Notes under the pieces: model-generated
Told to the model about the DNA's origin: nothing
Database searches by the model: none
Seen by the model: only the letters and a program-made list of their open reading frames with translations
Part shown: piece after piece, positions 34,111-47,369 of the stretch
Layout: each line of letters opens with the position of its first letter
Position numbering within the stretch: position 1 is the stretch's first letter
Program-made: the position numbers and the translations under genes
Assembly: GCA_020091685.1 (NCBI GenBank)
Contig: CM034595.1
Span: 11,088,525-11,152,524, forward strand
Length of the DNA: 64,000 nucleotides
From: Lutjanus erythropterus
Lineage: Eukaryota; Chordata; Actinopteri; Lutjaniformes; Lutjanidae
Direction of reading: 5' to 3'

Positions 34111-34949
34111 CAGATTATATATTAGGGGAGGCCTGCGAGCTGCAGGCAGGCCGGTGCAGGCTGGTCCCCCGACAGAACGCGACGTGTGACAGTTTGGGTG
34201 GAACCTGTCTCAGGTTTACTCCTGCTAAATTGTCAAATGCAAATAATCATAAGCAAATGTGCTGCACGAGTAAACACAAACTTGTATCCAAAACTCCAGA
34301 TTTGATTTAGCAAAGTGAGGCCTATTGAATTAAACATGATTGATTGTAACACAGGGAGAACACAAACAGAGGCAAGAAAGCCCAGGGTGATAAATGGGTT
34401 AGCGCCCGTGTTTGGCTTTAAGCTAGTCTCCGTGGCACCGGCCAGCCACAAGTAAATGCTTCCGCACAAAATAAAGACTAAAGGAAATGAAACGAGGCAT
34501 GGGTCTTTGAGGCTGACACTAAGTTGTTAGAAATAGTTGGAAAGTTCAGCCTCCTGCTGCAGTTGAAATGGTCTTTAAATGTGGATGAACTGCAGGGTAC
34601 ACAAACTCAACATGAATAATGTGCAAATTCCAAATACAACATGAGTGACTTCAACTTTATGATGTGTTTTATATTGAAACAGGCTCACTAATAGTTTCAA
34701 TCCAGCGGTTAGGCTAGGCATATGAAATAATTTGCTGTAATAATGAAGTTTAGCAAATGTTTTCTGCAGTGCAACATGAATGTATCCGTGGAGTTTAACT
34801 GTATTCACCTCTCTTGACAGTTTTCCATTGCAGTAGAGTACAGTAGAGTCTCACCTCATTCAATCTTTTTGTGTGGTGGAGAGAGACAGCATTTTGCTCT
34901 CAGTTTTCGAAGTTACCTTTAACTTTTGTGTGGCTTTCACTTTATTAAT

Positions 34950-35420
34950 TTGCTCTGGCATTAAGTTTACTCTCAGGTTTATGTAGAAAAATGATTTAGT
35001 TCTAGATTTAGATGTATATTAAGACATAAGGGTTATAATTGTATCTTCACTAAGTTTTCTTTTTAGCTTTAGGTTACTTTTATCTGGGTTTTTGTATTTG
35101 ATTGAAGTTACATTTTGAGTTTAGGGTTAAAAGCTTAGATGTTTCTAGATGTTAGCTTTAGTTTGAGGCTATTTTTACTCTTGAATTTCCGATTTAACTG
35201 AGGTTAATCTTTAAGATTAGGATTGAAAGGTTAGATGTGGCTAGCTTGAATTTCAGATTTATCTGCCATTAAACTTTAAATATCTTTAAGGATTGATTTA
35301 AGAACTGAAACGTTAGATGTAGCTAAATTTTAGCTTCAGCTATAGTTTGGTTTTAGGGTTAAGATTTTTCATTAGCCCATACTTCAGGTTTGACGGTAAA
35401 TATTATTTTTCTTGTTTATC
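34950..35420. repeat. Degenerate tandem repeat with TTAGATGT words
   Basis: TTAGATGT recurs near 35005, 35135, 35232 and 35313, each followed by CTAG/GCTA and TTTAGCTT-like words, with spacing of about 80-130 bases. This suggests a decayed tandem array. Confidence 0.45.
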
Positions 35421-36479
35421 TTGAATCAGAACATCTTGATTTGGCTATAACTGCACACAGATATTGTAAAACATTTATACAAAACCTGACATTTTACAAA
35501 AACAGAACACAGCTTGAAACTGCAAACACAAATACACATGTATAAGCAGATTCCCAGACTGAGCAAAGTTTATTACCTTAAACCTGAATCTGCAACCTCT
35601 TCAATTTGAAATTTAAAGGTAGAATATCCAGGATTTGTCATTTGCAGTTTGTTAATGCAACAGATAGTTATTTGTCATTCCCATGTCATTAAATACAGAC
35701 ACTCTGGGTTAGTAAAGCATCCCGAACACAGCAAAATAATGGGAAAATAAGAAAATGCAGGCTTGTTTTCTATGAAAATCCTGCATAGTATGCCTTTAAC
35801 CACATTTTATTCACGCTTGTGACCGTGACTATTTAAAGCAGCAAACGACACAAAATATTTATAGGGTGTCAATATGAACACTGTTAGTTACACCTCTCTG
35901 TACTTCCAATGCTCGATGCTGTCTTTGATATCATGATGTTTAGACCAGTTTTCTTTTGTAGTATCACACTGCCCTCTATAGGGCTGGATCCTAACTGCTC
36001 TGCCTTAATCCTCGGCACAGAGATGTGTATTTCAGTCAGTCATAGACCCTCTCAAGCTGTTTTCACAGCACTCTACTGATCTACATTTCAACACAGAGAG
36101 ACTTACATTTTGCTGAGAAGCTTTTTAGCAACATTTAAGTCTACCGAGCTTCATTCAGTGTAAACTGTAAATGTCTTGCTTTATTCTAACTTCTGCACTT
36201 GATTTCAGTGACAGGCACAGATGTTGCACTGTCTATGTGTATATACACAGCCTGTATGTGAATCACAAGGGGAATATGTCTAGAAAACACACTCACTCAC
36301 ACACACACACCTCCAACCTGGCAGAGTGTTTGTGCTTGTAAACACTTGAATAATTGAGCTTGATTCAAACACACCGTCTCTCCAAACGGAGTCATGGAGG
36401 AGGAGGAGGAGGAAGAGGAGAGGGAAGGAGAGCAGATGGCCCAGCGCAGATAGACTGAGAGACTGGGAGCGAGGAGTGT

Positions 36480-36970
36480 TCTCTGAAGGACGAGGTCTTG
36501 TATTGTTGTGGCTGCGAGGGCCGCTCTGTCACACGGCGTACCAGGGGTCCCCAAAGAGCCAGGGTCTTATGGTGTCAATGTCCCCCCAGTCCTCATCCCC
36601 AGCCCCGGCCTATTGTCATTCCTGTTTTTTAATTTCTCGAACGCAATCAAGTGTGACACAAACTGTTTACCTAGCGTGTCTGCCACAACCAGGAAGAGAA
36701 AAGAAGGGGGAAAAAAACACAGACACACAAGCCAGGATCTCGGCACAAAATAATCCTCCATAATACCAGAGAGTTTAAAGAGGCTTTGCCAATACCTCCC
36801 CGAACCCCCTCCCCTCCACCTCTCTTTGCTCTTATGAAAAAAGGAGGGGGAGATAAAGAGAAAAAAAGAGGGGGGAAACACATCAGAAGAAAGCTGTTAA
36901 ATTCGCCCCTCAGTCTCGTTTGGGATTGCTAATTATTGTTTTTAGAGTACAACAATTGGGGTATTAGGGC
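36480..36970. promoter_or_regulatory. Candidate conserved non-coding element
   Basis: GC-richer than its neighbours. It contains CCTATTGTCATTCCTG, GCTAATTATTGTTTTTAG and ACAACAATTGGG, i.e. TAATTA and SOX/FOX-like cores close together. A CA microsatellite-like tract and a GAGGAG run lie just to its left (36295-36430). Reading frames here have low-complexity tails and are judged non-coding. Confidence 0.22.
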
Positions 36971-38104
36971 ATAAGCGGCTGGAGATAACATCCAGAGGAA
37001 GGCGAGGGGAGGGAGAGGAGAGAAAAGGGAAGAGGAGCATGTGGGAGAAAGATAATGGGTTGACAGAAGGGGAGCTATGATAGGGTCTGGTCCGTGGCGG
37101 TGTCTCTGACTCTCTGCTACAACACAGCACGGTATCAGGAGACTTACTGACTCACTCCGTCTCCAAGGATCTTGAAAAGTGAAGGAAACTTGACAGGGAA
37201 AAGTTTTGAGCGTTGCTTAGTTTACGGATCGACAGGAATCAGAGGAAGTGAAGGAGAACAGCACAGCCAATGATTACTAGCAATTAGATCAAGAAATTAA
37301 AAAAGTCTAAGGTGCTACCATGAATATTGTTATGCCTATATTAACAATGGATCACATTAATTATTGTATGTGGCAGACTTCACTCATAGTGATGACCCTC
37401 AGGAAATTATGGCGCAGTCTTTCTAAACAGATATAGACTGTAGGTAAGCCACTGCCATTCTCCTCCTTTTCCACTATGAGCGTATTAGCATTTTAAAAGT
37501 CCCTATCACTACCTCAGAGGTAGCAACCTACATGCTGAAAATGGTACCCTAACCATAACCTGGTGGTAAACAGTACAAATGTTAACAAGCTAGCAGCTGT
37601 TACCTTTTCTTTTGGAGGGATTTAGCCATTTTAATATGTGCAAATATCCCACCAAAAACAAATTCCCCTCACAACACAATTCTGCAAGGGCACCATCATT
37701 GCATGGGCTGCTGTTCAAGACAAGACTGAATGATAATGGGTGCAGCCAGACCAGGCCAGGAGCTTTCTAACAACATTCTACATATTATTTTGTTTTTCTA
37801 GTGCACAACAGTAGGGTTCAGTCCAAAGGTTTTCATTTGGCCATTTTCAGCAGCTATTTTCTTGACTTAAAGCTGCTCAAGTACCAAAGAATAGACAGAT
37901 AGAGTTAGCAGCTAGCTGCTAAACATACTGGAGAAACTGGAGAGTCAGATATAAACAGACCTAAATGGAGAGTGAATAGTTTTACATTCATCAGGTAGCT
38001 AGAAACATGGCACCAAATGAAATCTAATGTTTCTCTGCCTCTGCTGTATGTGTAACTGTTTGCTAAAAAGTTAGCCATATCAAATTTAAATGTAATGTTG
38101 TCTG

Positions 38105-38660
38105 TCAGTAACCAAGCTTGAGGGCAGGTGTCACGCTTCTTAAATTTTGTAAAAACTCTGGCTGCTGAGTTTGCACCAGATGACGGCCTTTTGTTGTTAT
38201 AAATGTAGAGAAAGAAAAAATGGGATGGATCTTAACTACGATATGTAAATTAAAATTTTGGTGACATTTTTGATGCAGAAGAGAGAGATCTAAGACTATT
38301 CTCTGATTCTTGACTGTATGGCTCTCACATATTGTGCAGCCATCAAGGTTCATGAAAAACACCCATTAAAAGTGATCTATGTTTGGCAGAACTGACACAG
38401 CAACATTTCAGTCTTCTGGACAATCAAATGTGGGAAGCTGTTACACATCCAGTGATGAACTTTTGACAAGATGTCTAAAGAATTCTGCTCTCTTTTGGCA
38501 AATTTGTGTGTTGTCAGCATAAAATCAAATTTATGTTGTACTTTTCTGAAGATGTGACCAAGTGGTAGCATGTGCACACGGAGCAAAAGTGATCTAAGTA
38601 CTGATCCCTGCAGAACTCCTGTATTTCACCTTAGAACAGCGGTATAAAGTATTTTTGTAC
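38105..38660 (-). pseudogene. L2/Maui-like LINE reverse transcriptase remnant
   Basis: On the minus strand the translated order is GVLQGSVL, then VHMLPLGHIF, a frame-shifted FYADN block at the catalytic YADD site, WMCNSF, KTEMLL, and VKNQRIVLDLSL. This matches the fingers-to-thumb order of L2/CR1-clade reverse transcriptases as I remember it (GVPQGSVLGP, YADD, KTE). The catalytic box has lost its last Asp and the frame is broken, so the copy is dead. No 5' end or 3' tail could be delimited. Confidence 0.7.
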
Positions 38661-38895
38661 TCACCATGTTGTAGTTCTCTCACTCAGATATGATATGATA
38701 TTAGCTCAGGAGCCATATGAATATCCTTTGGGGCTGTTGGCACTGGTAGACAGCGTTACAGATGACACAGTATCTCTTTGTTCCTGTAAATGAAATACTC
38801 AAAGGAAGAACATATCAAAAATACTGCAGGGTACATTATGAGTACTAAAAGGCAGGTGATGGCTTGTGTCCCACTGGAAAGAAGAAAGCATCCTG

Positions 38896-38899
<4 letters not shown>

Positions 38900-38930
<31 letters not shown>
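38900..38930. repeat. (CA)n microsatellite
   Basis: About 14 CA units. Confidence 0.95.
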
Positions 38931-38935
<5 letters not shown>

Positions 38936-40182
38936 ATTGGCTTTTATCCTGTAAATGAGCGGGCCAGCCAAAGTCATCTGGAAGCTTTCACATGCCAATG
39001 AATAAATAAAGCTGTAATTAGTAAAGAAAACAGCGCCACCTGTTGGCGTCCCACCCCTGTGAACTCACACCATTATGGGGTGCTGTGGGAAACACCTGAG
39101 CATGCAAAGGCTGTATGTTAAAGGGTTGGCATGCACGCACGATTTGTGTGTGCGTGTCTGTGTGTGTGCGAGAGGAAGTTTTTTCATGTGGGCCACCCGT
39201 GTAACCATGTGTGTTGCATGGCTTCCATTTGTAAAGAGGCTTACTGAGCATATGTGTTGGTATTGTGAGAGTGTGTGTGTGTTTGTGTGCTCCTCCCTGT
39301 ACGCGTGTGTACGTGAAGGGGTCCAACTGCGTGTCCTGGGGCCCACCTGGCAGCGCTGTGCAGATTCTGGGGCCTGAGCAGCTGGCCTGGGGGCTGGTGA
39401 GGGTGTTCGGCGGAGGGGGGGAGGTTTGAGAGGGGTGTGGGGGGTCTTCCATCGCCCCTGTCCCACCAGACCCAGACAGTAGGAGGCAGATGGACAGGCC
39501 ACAGCCACTGCCAGAGGGCCAGAGGGGCCACAGGGCCGAGGGAGAGGGCCAGCCAAGACCAACTGAGCTCACACAAAGAAAGAAAACACACACACACTCA
39601 CAGAAACACAGTAACAGATGAAATACATGCAAAATACAAAATTGAATGAATTTATACTGATCCTTAGATACTAATTGTATCATTCTTTCCCTTATTCTTT
39701 AACTGGAGAAGGTTACATGATATGCACAGAGAGATGTTCATGTTAATCTGTGGTGTACAGTGTATTGAATGAGTTATGTTGTAATTTCCATTTTTAGTTG
39801 CTCTAATAACTCGTAAAGGATCATTCAATTTATTACAAGTTGGCTCTTATTTTTGTAGTTTTGGCCATTCTTTATACTAGTTATAATGGCTTTGTTTTCA
39901 CCAAACTAATTGCTGAGATCGGGATCCAAAAAGAAATTTGACAGGCTGCACAAGTTGTCTGACAAAAACCCAGGTTAGTCAAATTTATCTGATAGAAAAA
40001 GGGGAAACTAATGCTAAAAGTGAGACCCAAAGTGTCCTAGCATGATTGCTGAAGATGTGTTCACAGTGTTCCTGTGCAGTGAGTTATTATTAGAGAGATT
40101 TTGGTGCATTTACTTTAGGCTTCACCTCCAAATAAAGTAGTTTACATAATCTAGAAAGACTGTTGGCTTTATTGTGACTAAG

Positions 40183-40320
40183 CAGCAACATCCAGGGCCA
40201 AAAAATGAAGCCAACGCTGAAGAGCCAATAACTGCAGTTCCTCACATGGCCACTTGAGGCTGGCTCCAAAAATGAGTTAATCCATCCATTAAAATAGCAA
40301 ACTTTACACCAGAAATCATA
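40183..40320. repeat. Dispersed fish repeat fragment (GCTGAAGAGCCAA type)
   Basis: CGCTGAAGAGCCAATAACTG and GGCCACTTGAGGCTGGCTCC are words I recall from abundant teleost repeats. A related GAAGAGCCAAATGGAACTGC occurs at 56580-56600. Limits approximate. Confidence 0.45.
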
Positions 40321-40977
40321 TCAATTGTACAGGGAATGAATTTTTATATAAGTCACCCATTTAATCTATATTAAAAGTATATAAAGTATAAGTAAGGGCA
40401 TGCCTGCTTTGAGTAACAGGTGGGTACTGTCACAGATGGCTAGCCACTAGGTAGCTGCTTTATTAGACCTGCCTCATCTCTGCTTATGTTCTACCCAGGG
40501 AGTTAGCTGAGTCAGTCACTGGCAAGATGGCAATGAGCCGAGTCTCCACACTGTGAGCTGCAAAACGGCTCTTCAGAAACCTGTGGGTGACGTCAAGGAT
40601 GCTCCATTCATTTCTTGCACTATATACTATTGCAACCTGTTATTGACCTGTGCTCATGTTTCTTGTTCGTTAAAATTCTTCGAAGTTTGTTGCAGTCATT
40701 TAACTTTCCCATTCCAGTCCCAATATTCTCCACAATGCTTTTTGAATTTTGAAGTACACTCAATCTGCAAGTTGAGTAAACTTTGTGACACAACTTTCAC
40801 AAAACTACTGCAAACTACTAAGACTAGACTGTGCTGAATACCAAAAAAGCAAATGAATCAAAAAAGATCGAAATATCTGCACACGTCTCTCTATTGTAAA
40901 CACCTAGTTTATTACTCAAACTTTCAACCACATAACTGTTCATCAGAGCATTAGACATGTCTCTTTTCCTCCTGATG

Positions 40978-42480
40978 TTAGCTTATATTTTTAGCCATGA
41001 TAGCGACATGGTTCAAGGGATGGCAGTGTCAGTCCATCTACAACTTTGGTTCAGAGTGAAATATCCTGACAGCTTCTGATTGGATTACACTGACATTCAT
41101 GGTTCCCAGAGGATGAATCTTGATGACTTTGGTGAACCTCCACCATCACAAGGTTTACATTTTTGGTTGTGAGTGAAATTTGTCAACACCACTTGGATGG
41201 ATTGCTATAGAATTTTGGCACTTTCATGTCCCCCCACAGGATGAATTGCAGGGATGGACAGTAACAAAGTATATTTACTTTAGTAATGTACTGAAGTACA
41301 TTTTTCTATACTTTACTTGAGTAGGCCTATTTTTACTCCACTACATTTGTAAGACAATGATTGTACTTTTTGACTGCATGTCCATGAAGGTTCCTGCTAC
41401 TCATTACTTTGGAGCATAACTTCAAAATCAGCAGATGACTTTCTTTTCTTTTCTAAAATGTGATAAGCCAGACACTCACAGAAGGTAAAAAAAAACAATC
41501 AGAGTAAACTACTCTTACACTCTCAATCAGGTGTTTACTGCATTTTTTGAACAGTTCAGTTTGAATGATGGTGGCAGTAATGATACCTATGGCAGGTAAA
41601 GATGACGATTCCCATGTACCCATGGCCATAGTTGAAGTCTGTGTTTGAGATGTCTGAATTGAAGAAATGTTCATATCATTTAAATCATTACTCTGTTTAC
41701 CCTGCACAAACTTCACCAAAGCCTACAAAAAGGGAGCTGTCCAACCTGAGAAAGCATGTCAAGGTATGTACCCTTGGTTCAATTCCAGATACATATTTTA
41801 AACGCATTTGTCCGTGCATGCAGGCTAGCAGTTGCAGGTTTTATGCTGTAGTTGATCAAATGATTTTTTTATGGATTTGCCTGTCAAGCTGTCCTGTATA
41901 AATCCACTCCTGACACATTACGGTACTAACATTTAGCTAGCAATGTCAGCCTATTGACTAAAGTCCTTTCAGAAGATATTCATGTCAAATAAACACGGTA
42001 GCAGGGTTGGGCACTGCAACCTGATATTAAACATTAAAATAATAAGAAAATAATCTACGTTTGAACATTTCAGTACTTTTAAAAAAACAAGTACTAAAGT
42101 TTTTAACGTGAAGTAAAAATCTGGTCAAACAACTTTCACCTATATTGAATTACCATTTGACCAGGACACACCTATCTATACATTGACTCAGATAATGGAG
42201 TTGTGTACTTTCTCCACCTTTAATGACTGATAATAACTTTGGTGATAACCTTGATGTTAAATCTAGTCATTGTAAAAAAAAAATTCAAAATCAAAATCAA
42301 AATTTTAATATCTTCCATTGGTTTATTACAAATCAGCCTCAGCTGTAGTTTGTATTTAGTTAATAAAAGCTAACATGCTAACACGCTAATTCAACTAAAA
42401 TAGTGAACATGATAAACAGTATACCTGCTAAACATCAGCTTGTTGGCATTGTCACTGTGACCCTGTTAGCATCTAGACCA
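40978..42480. mobile_element. Large dispersed fish repeat, split by an insertion
   Basis: The left part (40978-41252) has AGAGTGAAATATCCTGACAG, TTCATGGTTCCCAGAGGATG and a second diverged unit (GAGTGAAATTTGTCAACACC). The right part (42221-42480) resumes with TAATGACTGATAATAACTTT, GCTAACATGCTAACACGCTA and TATACCTGCTAAACATCAGC. In the family as I remember it these are contiguous (GGATGAAT followed by TAATGACTTTGGTG), so the intervening segment is an insertion. Confidence 0.55.
41253..42220. mobile_element. Inserted element with GGATGGACAGTAACAAAG end
   Basis: Begins AGGGATGGACAGTAACAAAG and continues ACTTTAGTAATGTACTGAAG, TACTTGAGTAGGCC and ACTCCACTACATTTGTAAG, the classic end of a percomorph DNA element. 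AGTACTAAAGT words recur in the right part near 42090. The right boundary is inferred from where the host repeat resumes. Confidence 0.5.
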
Positions 42481-43239
42481 TAGTTTTATAATAAAACTGG
42501 ACCAAACATAGCTGCTCAGCCTTGCCGCCAATTTCTCCCAGTGGCCACTTACGGTATTCCAGCAAAAGATTTTCCCTCCGTTGGCCACCATTATAAAAGA
42601 AATGTATGTAAAACTGTTGACAGGACATGTCAAACTGTAAACACAGGTCAGTTATGACTTTTTCTACCATTAATTTTTGATCCACTGAGTTTTTATTTTT
42701 GTAAAACTTCTTGAGCTGAAAAAAGTAATTTAAAAATCTGCGACGTCATCACAATGTAAAGTCTATAGGCTGAGTGGGAACTCATGGGTGAGGAAAAGGG
42801 GAGAAACACTACTGCACATATTCACTGGGGCATATAACCAGGAAGTAAACCCCAAGCTAGAAAACTTTTTTGGCTTATGTGCCAGGCGAGCAACTCTCAT
42901 TGGACTGAATAGTCGCCTTTAGTCTTAGTCTTTGCATTCACTGTCTGGTTCAAAATAAAACATCTACGACCTAGCCATTAGCAATTAGCTCAGAGCACAA
43001 CTGAATGATAGCTTTAGCTCAGATGGATGACAGGACAGCAGGGAAAGCAGGTGTTACTTCAAACAGAAAACACTTAATAGTATTCAAGACTGCAATCTAT
43101 GTATTTGTGTACAGCATGCAGATGCTCATAAACATACATCCACCAATCATCAAGTCTCTTTTTCACCATACAGAGGACTGTTTGAAACACAGTGAGTTGC
43201 AGAGAATATGTTACGAGTGTGTTTATTGTAAACGTGTAC

Positions 43240-43270
43240 TATAGGTGATGGTGGTGGTGGTGGTGGTGGT
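43240..43270. repeat. (GGT)n tract
   Basis: About nine GGT units. Confidence 0.9.
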
Positions 43271-43559
43271 GTGGGAGGTAGCCACCGGCTCCAGTAGTCC
43301 AGAGAGCCACAGATGCTCCACTGTTTGTGTGTTGACTCTCTGTAATTTGTTTGCTCTAATTTGTTTTGCCGTGCCAGGGGAGTTCCGATTTTAATTTTGC
43401 TCTGTGTGTGTTTACCCCTCTTTGTGGATCGCTGATCTGTTAAGCAGAGAGAGAGGCAGAGACAGTCAGTGTGCAGGGTGGGCTGCTCACGGAGCCAAAT
43501 TAAAAAAGGAGCAGTGCAGATTGTTTTAAGCTCTGGCAGCCCCTTCAGGCCCAAAGGCC

Positions 43560-44080
43560 TCGCTCACAGCCTGCACCTGCTCCGTCCCCCGGGAGCCTGG
43601 TTCCTGATCCGTGGCCCTCGCTTCTCCTCCCCGGGCCCCTAGCCCAACCGCCTCGCCTCCATTCTCTCCTCTCCTCTCCTCTGCTTTTTCTCCTCACCAT
43701 CGACTTCCCTTCCTTTCCTTCTCTCCTCCTCTTAAACTTTTACTCCCCACCTCTCCCTTCCAAAAAACTCCTGATGCTCCTTTCCTCTCTCCTCTTCCCC
43801 AGTGACTATCCCTCCATCCCTTCTCTCCTCAGTCCTGGCCTCTTCACCCCTTCTCTCCTCTCCACCACCTGCTCCTCTCCTCCTCTGTATCCCTCCTTCT
43901 CCTCTCGCTCCTGGTTACTTCCACCTTTTGTTTCGCATCTTTGCCCTGGCTCAACTTCTTCCTATCCCCCAAATTTTTTTCTTTCACCCCCCTTGTAACT
44001 TTTCCTCTTCCAGTTCCTGCTCTTCTCTCCTCCTCCCATCTCGTCTCCAGTGGCTGGCAGAGTCTTAATCAGCCCCCCTC
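43560..44080. other. C/T-rich intergenic stretch
   Basis: Strongly pyrimidine-rich on the plus strand, with repeated CTCCTCTC and CCCTTC. Overlapping open frames are composed mostly of Ser, Pro and Leu and are not credible genes. Confidence 0.6.
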
Positions 44081-44676
44081 CGCACCTGAATGATTGTGAC
44101 TTGTTATCCTGATTGAAAACACACAACCACATACATGAAATACAGTTAGAGGTATGACAATATAACACAATCTGGGGGGTATGATGATTACTAAACTACA
44201 GTGCAGAACTCAATAAAAGCAGCTTCATGACATAAATACCCTTTTATTAACCTGAGACACAAGATATGGATGCAAATGTAAAATTGTCACAGCTATTCTT
44301 TATTGAAATCATCCAGTCGCTCCTGTTTATGACTGCAACATCCATAGGTAGTTTGATCAGTCAGTCAGCTCTACATACAGTATGGTACACTTTGTCACAC
44401 ATACAATATTTACATTACCCCAGCAGTAATGCTATGACATGGTTCCAATAACAAGACATTTAGTTTTTATATGGCTTGATTAAAGCAGTCCAACTGTATA
44501 TGAGGCCCAGCCCGGATGAGGCGACTGAAAAGAAGCAGCCAACCCAGGCCAGGCCAGGGCGGGTCAGGTTGGGATGCGAACCACAGGACGACATGATGGA
44601 AGAAGGTTGTCTCAAGAGTCCCAGTGTCTGGATCAAACTTCTGTCTGTAGCTCACCCACATGTCCAGGCTTTGAAT

Positions 44677-45299
44677 TTAAAGGGTCATTTCACCGAAATG
44701 GCAAAAAAACAACAACACAGATTTGATTTTGTGTTAGTCTCCAAGATTTCTGTCTCCACCCCAATTCAAAGATGGTGCATAAGATTCTGTCTGTGGTGCC
44801 CACAGCACTGAAACAATTATCAATGAAAATTTAAAGCTGCAATTACAGATTTTTTTTCATAACTTGGGGGCTGGTAAAACTAGATGTTAAAGCTATATTA
44901 TTATAGCTGCAATGATTGATCAATTATTAAATGATTATAAAATTAATCAGCAATTATGACAATTGATTAATCAGTTTGAGTGACTTTTTTTTAAGAAAAA
45001 AGTCAAAGTTCTCTGATTCCAGCTTCTTAAATGTGAATATTTTCGGGTTGTTTTACTCATCTATGACAGTAAAGTGATTACCTTTGGGTTGTGGGCAAAA
45101 CAAGACATCTGAGGACTTCACCTTGGGCTTCGGAGAAACAGTGATCAACACTTTTCATTATTTTCTGGCATTTTATCGTCCAAACTACTATTAATCGATT
45201 AATTGAGACATAACACCAAGACTATTGGTATGGCTCAATACGATTCCATGTAGGTAAGATCATGTTTTTTGTGGCAATTTGGGTGAACTGACCCTTTAA
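44677..45299. mobile_element. TTAA-flanked MITE, split by a second element
   Basis: Left end TTAAAGGGTCATTTCACCG and right end (complement) TTAAAGGGTCAGTTCACCC are near-perfect terminal inverted repeats with TTAA at both edges. The middle is occupied by a GGGCTGCAAC-family element at 44902-45211, so the pre-insertion element was about 310 bases. Confidence 0.8.
44902..45211. mobile_element. Short inverted-repeat element, GGGCTGCAAC family, copy 3 (nested)
   Basis: Left end TATAGCTGCAATGATTGATC. The interior has CTCTGATTCCAGCTTCTTAA, GACATCTGAGGACTTCACCT and TGATCAACACTTTTCATTAT, collinear with copies 2 (inverted) and 4. The right end is eroded (ATTAATCGATTAATTGAGA). Confidence 0.7.
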
Positions 45300-47369
45300 C
45301 TTAACTATCATCTACTCTATATGCACCACAATCATTGTACAGCAATCCTATTGCCATGACGAGCACTTCCACCACGAATAATGTAACAGGTAAAACATTT
45401 TGGTCCATTTAAAACCAAAGGTTTTTAAACTAGTGACATTTAGTTCTGTTGATTTGGTATTCTGACCACCTCTGCAGAGGCTTCTTCATCAACTGCTTCA
45501 TTAATGACATTCACGCCCGGTAATATTCACACGCACACAGCCAACATAAGCAGCACAGTCCCCTCGTAGCACAATCATTACCAGAACACTCAGCGTCCTG
45601 CATTACTACTGATGCACACGTTTATGTTTCCCATTCATTCGGCCTGTTCTAATCTCTCCCTCCACAGCAGACTGCTCCCACTGAAATAAGGTGAAAATAA
45701 ATTTCCACTAGTGCAAAATAACTTCTCTCTTTGAGAGCAATAAGAAAAGAAATATTAACAAAAAAATATAGATTTGACACATAAGATCATAGAAAGAATA
45801 ATAAAGTGGCACTGATAATAAATCATATCACAACAAAAACAATTTCAGACTGTTTCCACCCACTTCAGTCTGAGAGAACTAAGGCTGATTTGTTGCTGGA
45901 TGCATGCATATGCATGCACATGACACCTACACACACACACTGACAGGTCACCTATGAATGGGAACCACAATATTAAAGATTAGGACTGAAGGAGAAATCT
46001 GCATTAAACAGACTGCAGGTCATCAGGGTGGAATGACCTTGATGTTACAGAATAAAGGAGGCATCAGGCTGACTGCTGACTCCATCTAGTGGTCAAATAT
46101 ACACATTACAGCTCAACAAAGATGTTTAAACAAATGATTGGAAGCTCCAACTTCACCAATAACAAAGTGCAAGCAAATAATGACTAAATGGAGAGAAATA
46201 AGGATGATCAACAGTAAATGAAACAGGCACAAGTCTGCTCATCTCTCCTTCTGACCTCTACTCCACAGGACTACAAGAACATCTAGGGGTGGTCTGATAG
46301 AGACACACAGTACGCCATGTGTTGATACAGATTCTTCCCACACTCAGTAGTATAAATAGTTCAGACGTCATATGACATGACGCCACAAAAATTGCAACAG
46401 AAACTTTTTCAACTGTTCTTGTCTCATAAATATGAAATTTATAACATTTCAAGAGTAATCCAAGTGGGGAAAAGTACTGAAAAATACTGACATGGGTGGT
46501 GATCACAATTTTCCTATTGCCACCCAGGCTAAAAACATATTTGTATATCTCCTTTTGTTTGATATAGGGTTCAGTGCTTTCCATAATAACCCAGATACTG
46601 TTTTACATGAGACATGGAGTTGGATGCATTATAGCGCATGTGCAAAAGAAAATTCTTAAAGGAGAAATCTGGAATATATTTACAGTAACTTGTGTTATTG
46701 TTTGCTCATTTCACATTAATTAGAGTTCAAATTAATGCCGAATGTTCACTGAATGAGTATGTCTTATTTATGCATCGTAACACATCATTAATAATATTCC
46801 AGAAGGAGTAGATGTTTATAACAGTTAAGGCAGGCTGTCACTGAACTCCAACTCCAGAGTCTGTGTTTTTGGAGCTTAGCTTTATTTTGACAGACAACTG
46901 ACAGTTATAAGCAGCTAACAGTGTAGGACTCATCATTATTTGTTATAGTCAAATTACAATGTTGCTCTCATCCTGCGCTCCTGCAGTGTCTCTGCAGCCT
47001 GCCTGAGCTTCCTCGAGTCTGTGGAGGAGGGGGTGGGTGAAACAACTTGCTTCAACCATATACTCTTTATGGGCCCAACTTGCCATTTGGTCTGCACTAC
47101 TCATCTTTGGACACGCAATTGTCATATAAGGTTAACAAGTTTATTTATTATTGGCCACATTTATGTTGATTAGTGCCAATTTGGCAGTCTTAAATATTTA
47201 ATGTGATTTATATTTAATTTACAGAGTGCTATATATACATGTTTACTAATATAGTGATGCTGATTTAAATGATTATTTCAGGAAGCAAAAAGGTGCTACC
47301 CAGGTATGGTTAACAAATGCTTTTGAACCCCCCACTTGGATCTCTCAGAACTTCTTCTATGTTATGGAG
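45300..47369. other. Intergenic, nothing firmly recognised
   Basis: Region between the nested MITE and the hAT-like element downstream of faxc. No gene homology recognised. Confidence 0.35.

Noticed and set aside
39018..39683. 221-codon minus-strand open frame, the longest in the window
   Set aside because: It runs through GT/CA-rich simple sequence and a G-rich stretch, has Cys/His-Thr and Pro low-complexity composition, overlaps long open frames in other phases, and resembles no family I know.
43611..44068. Overlapping Ser/Pro/Leu-rich open frames
   Set aside because: Produced by a pyrimidine-rich tract; biased composition in several frames at once.
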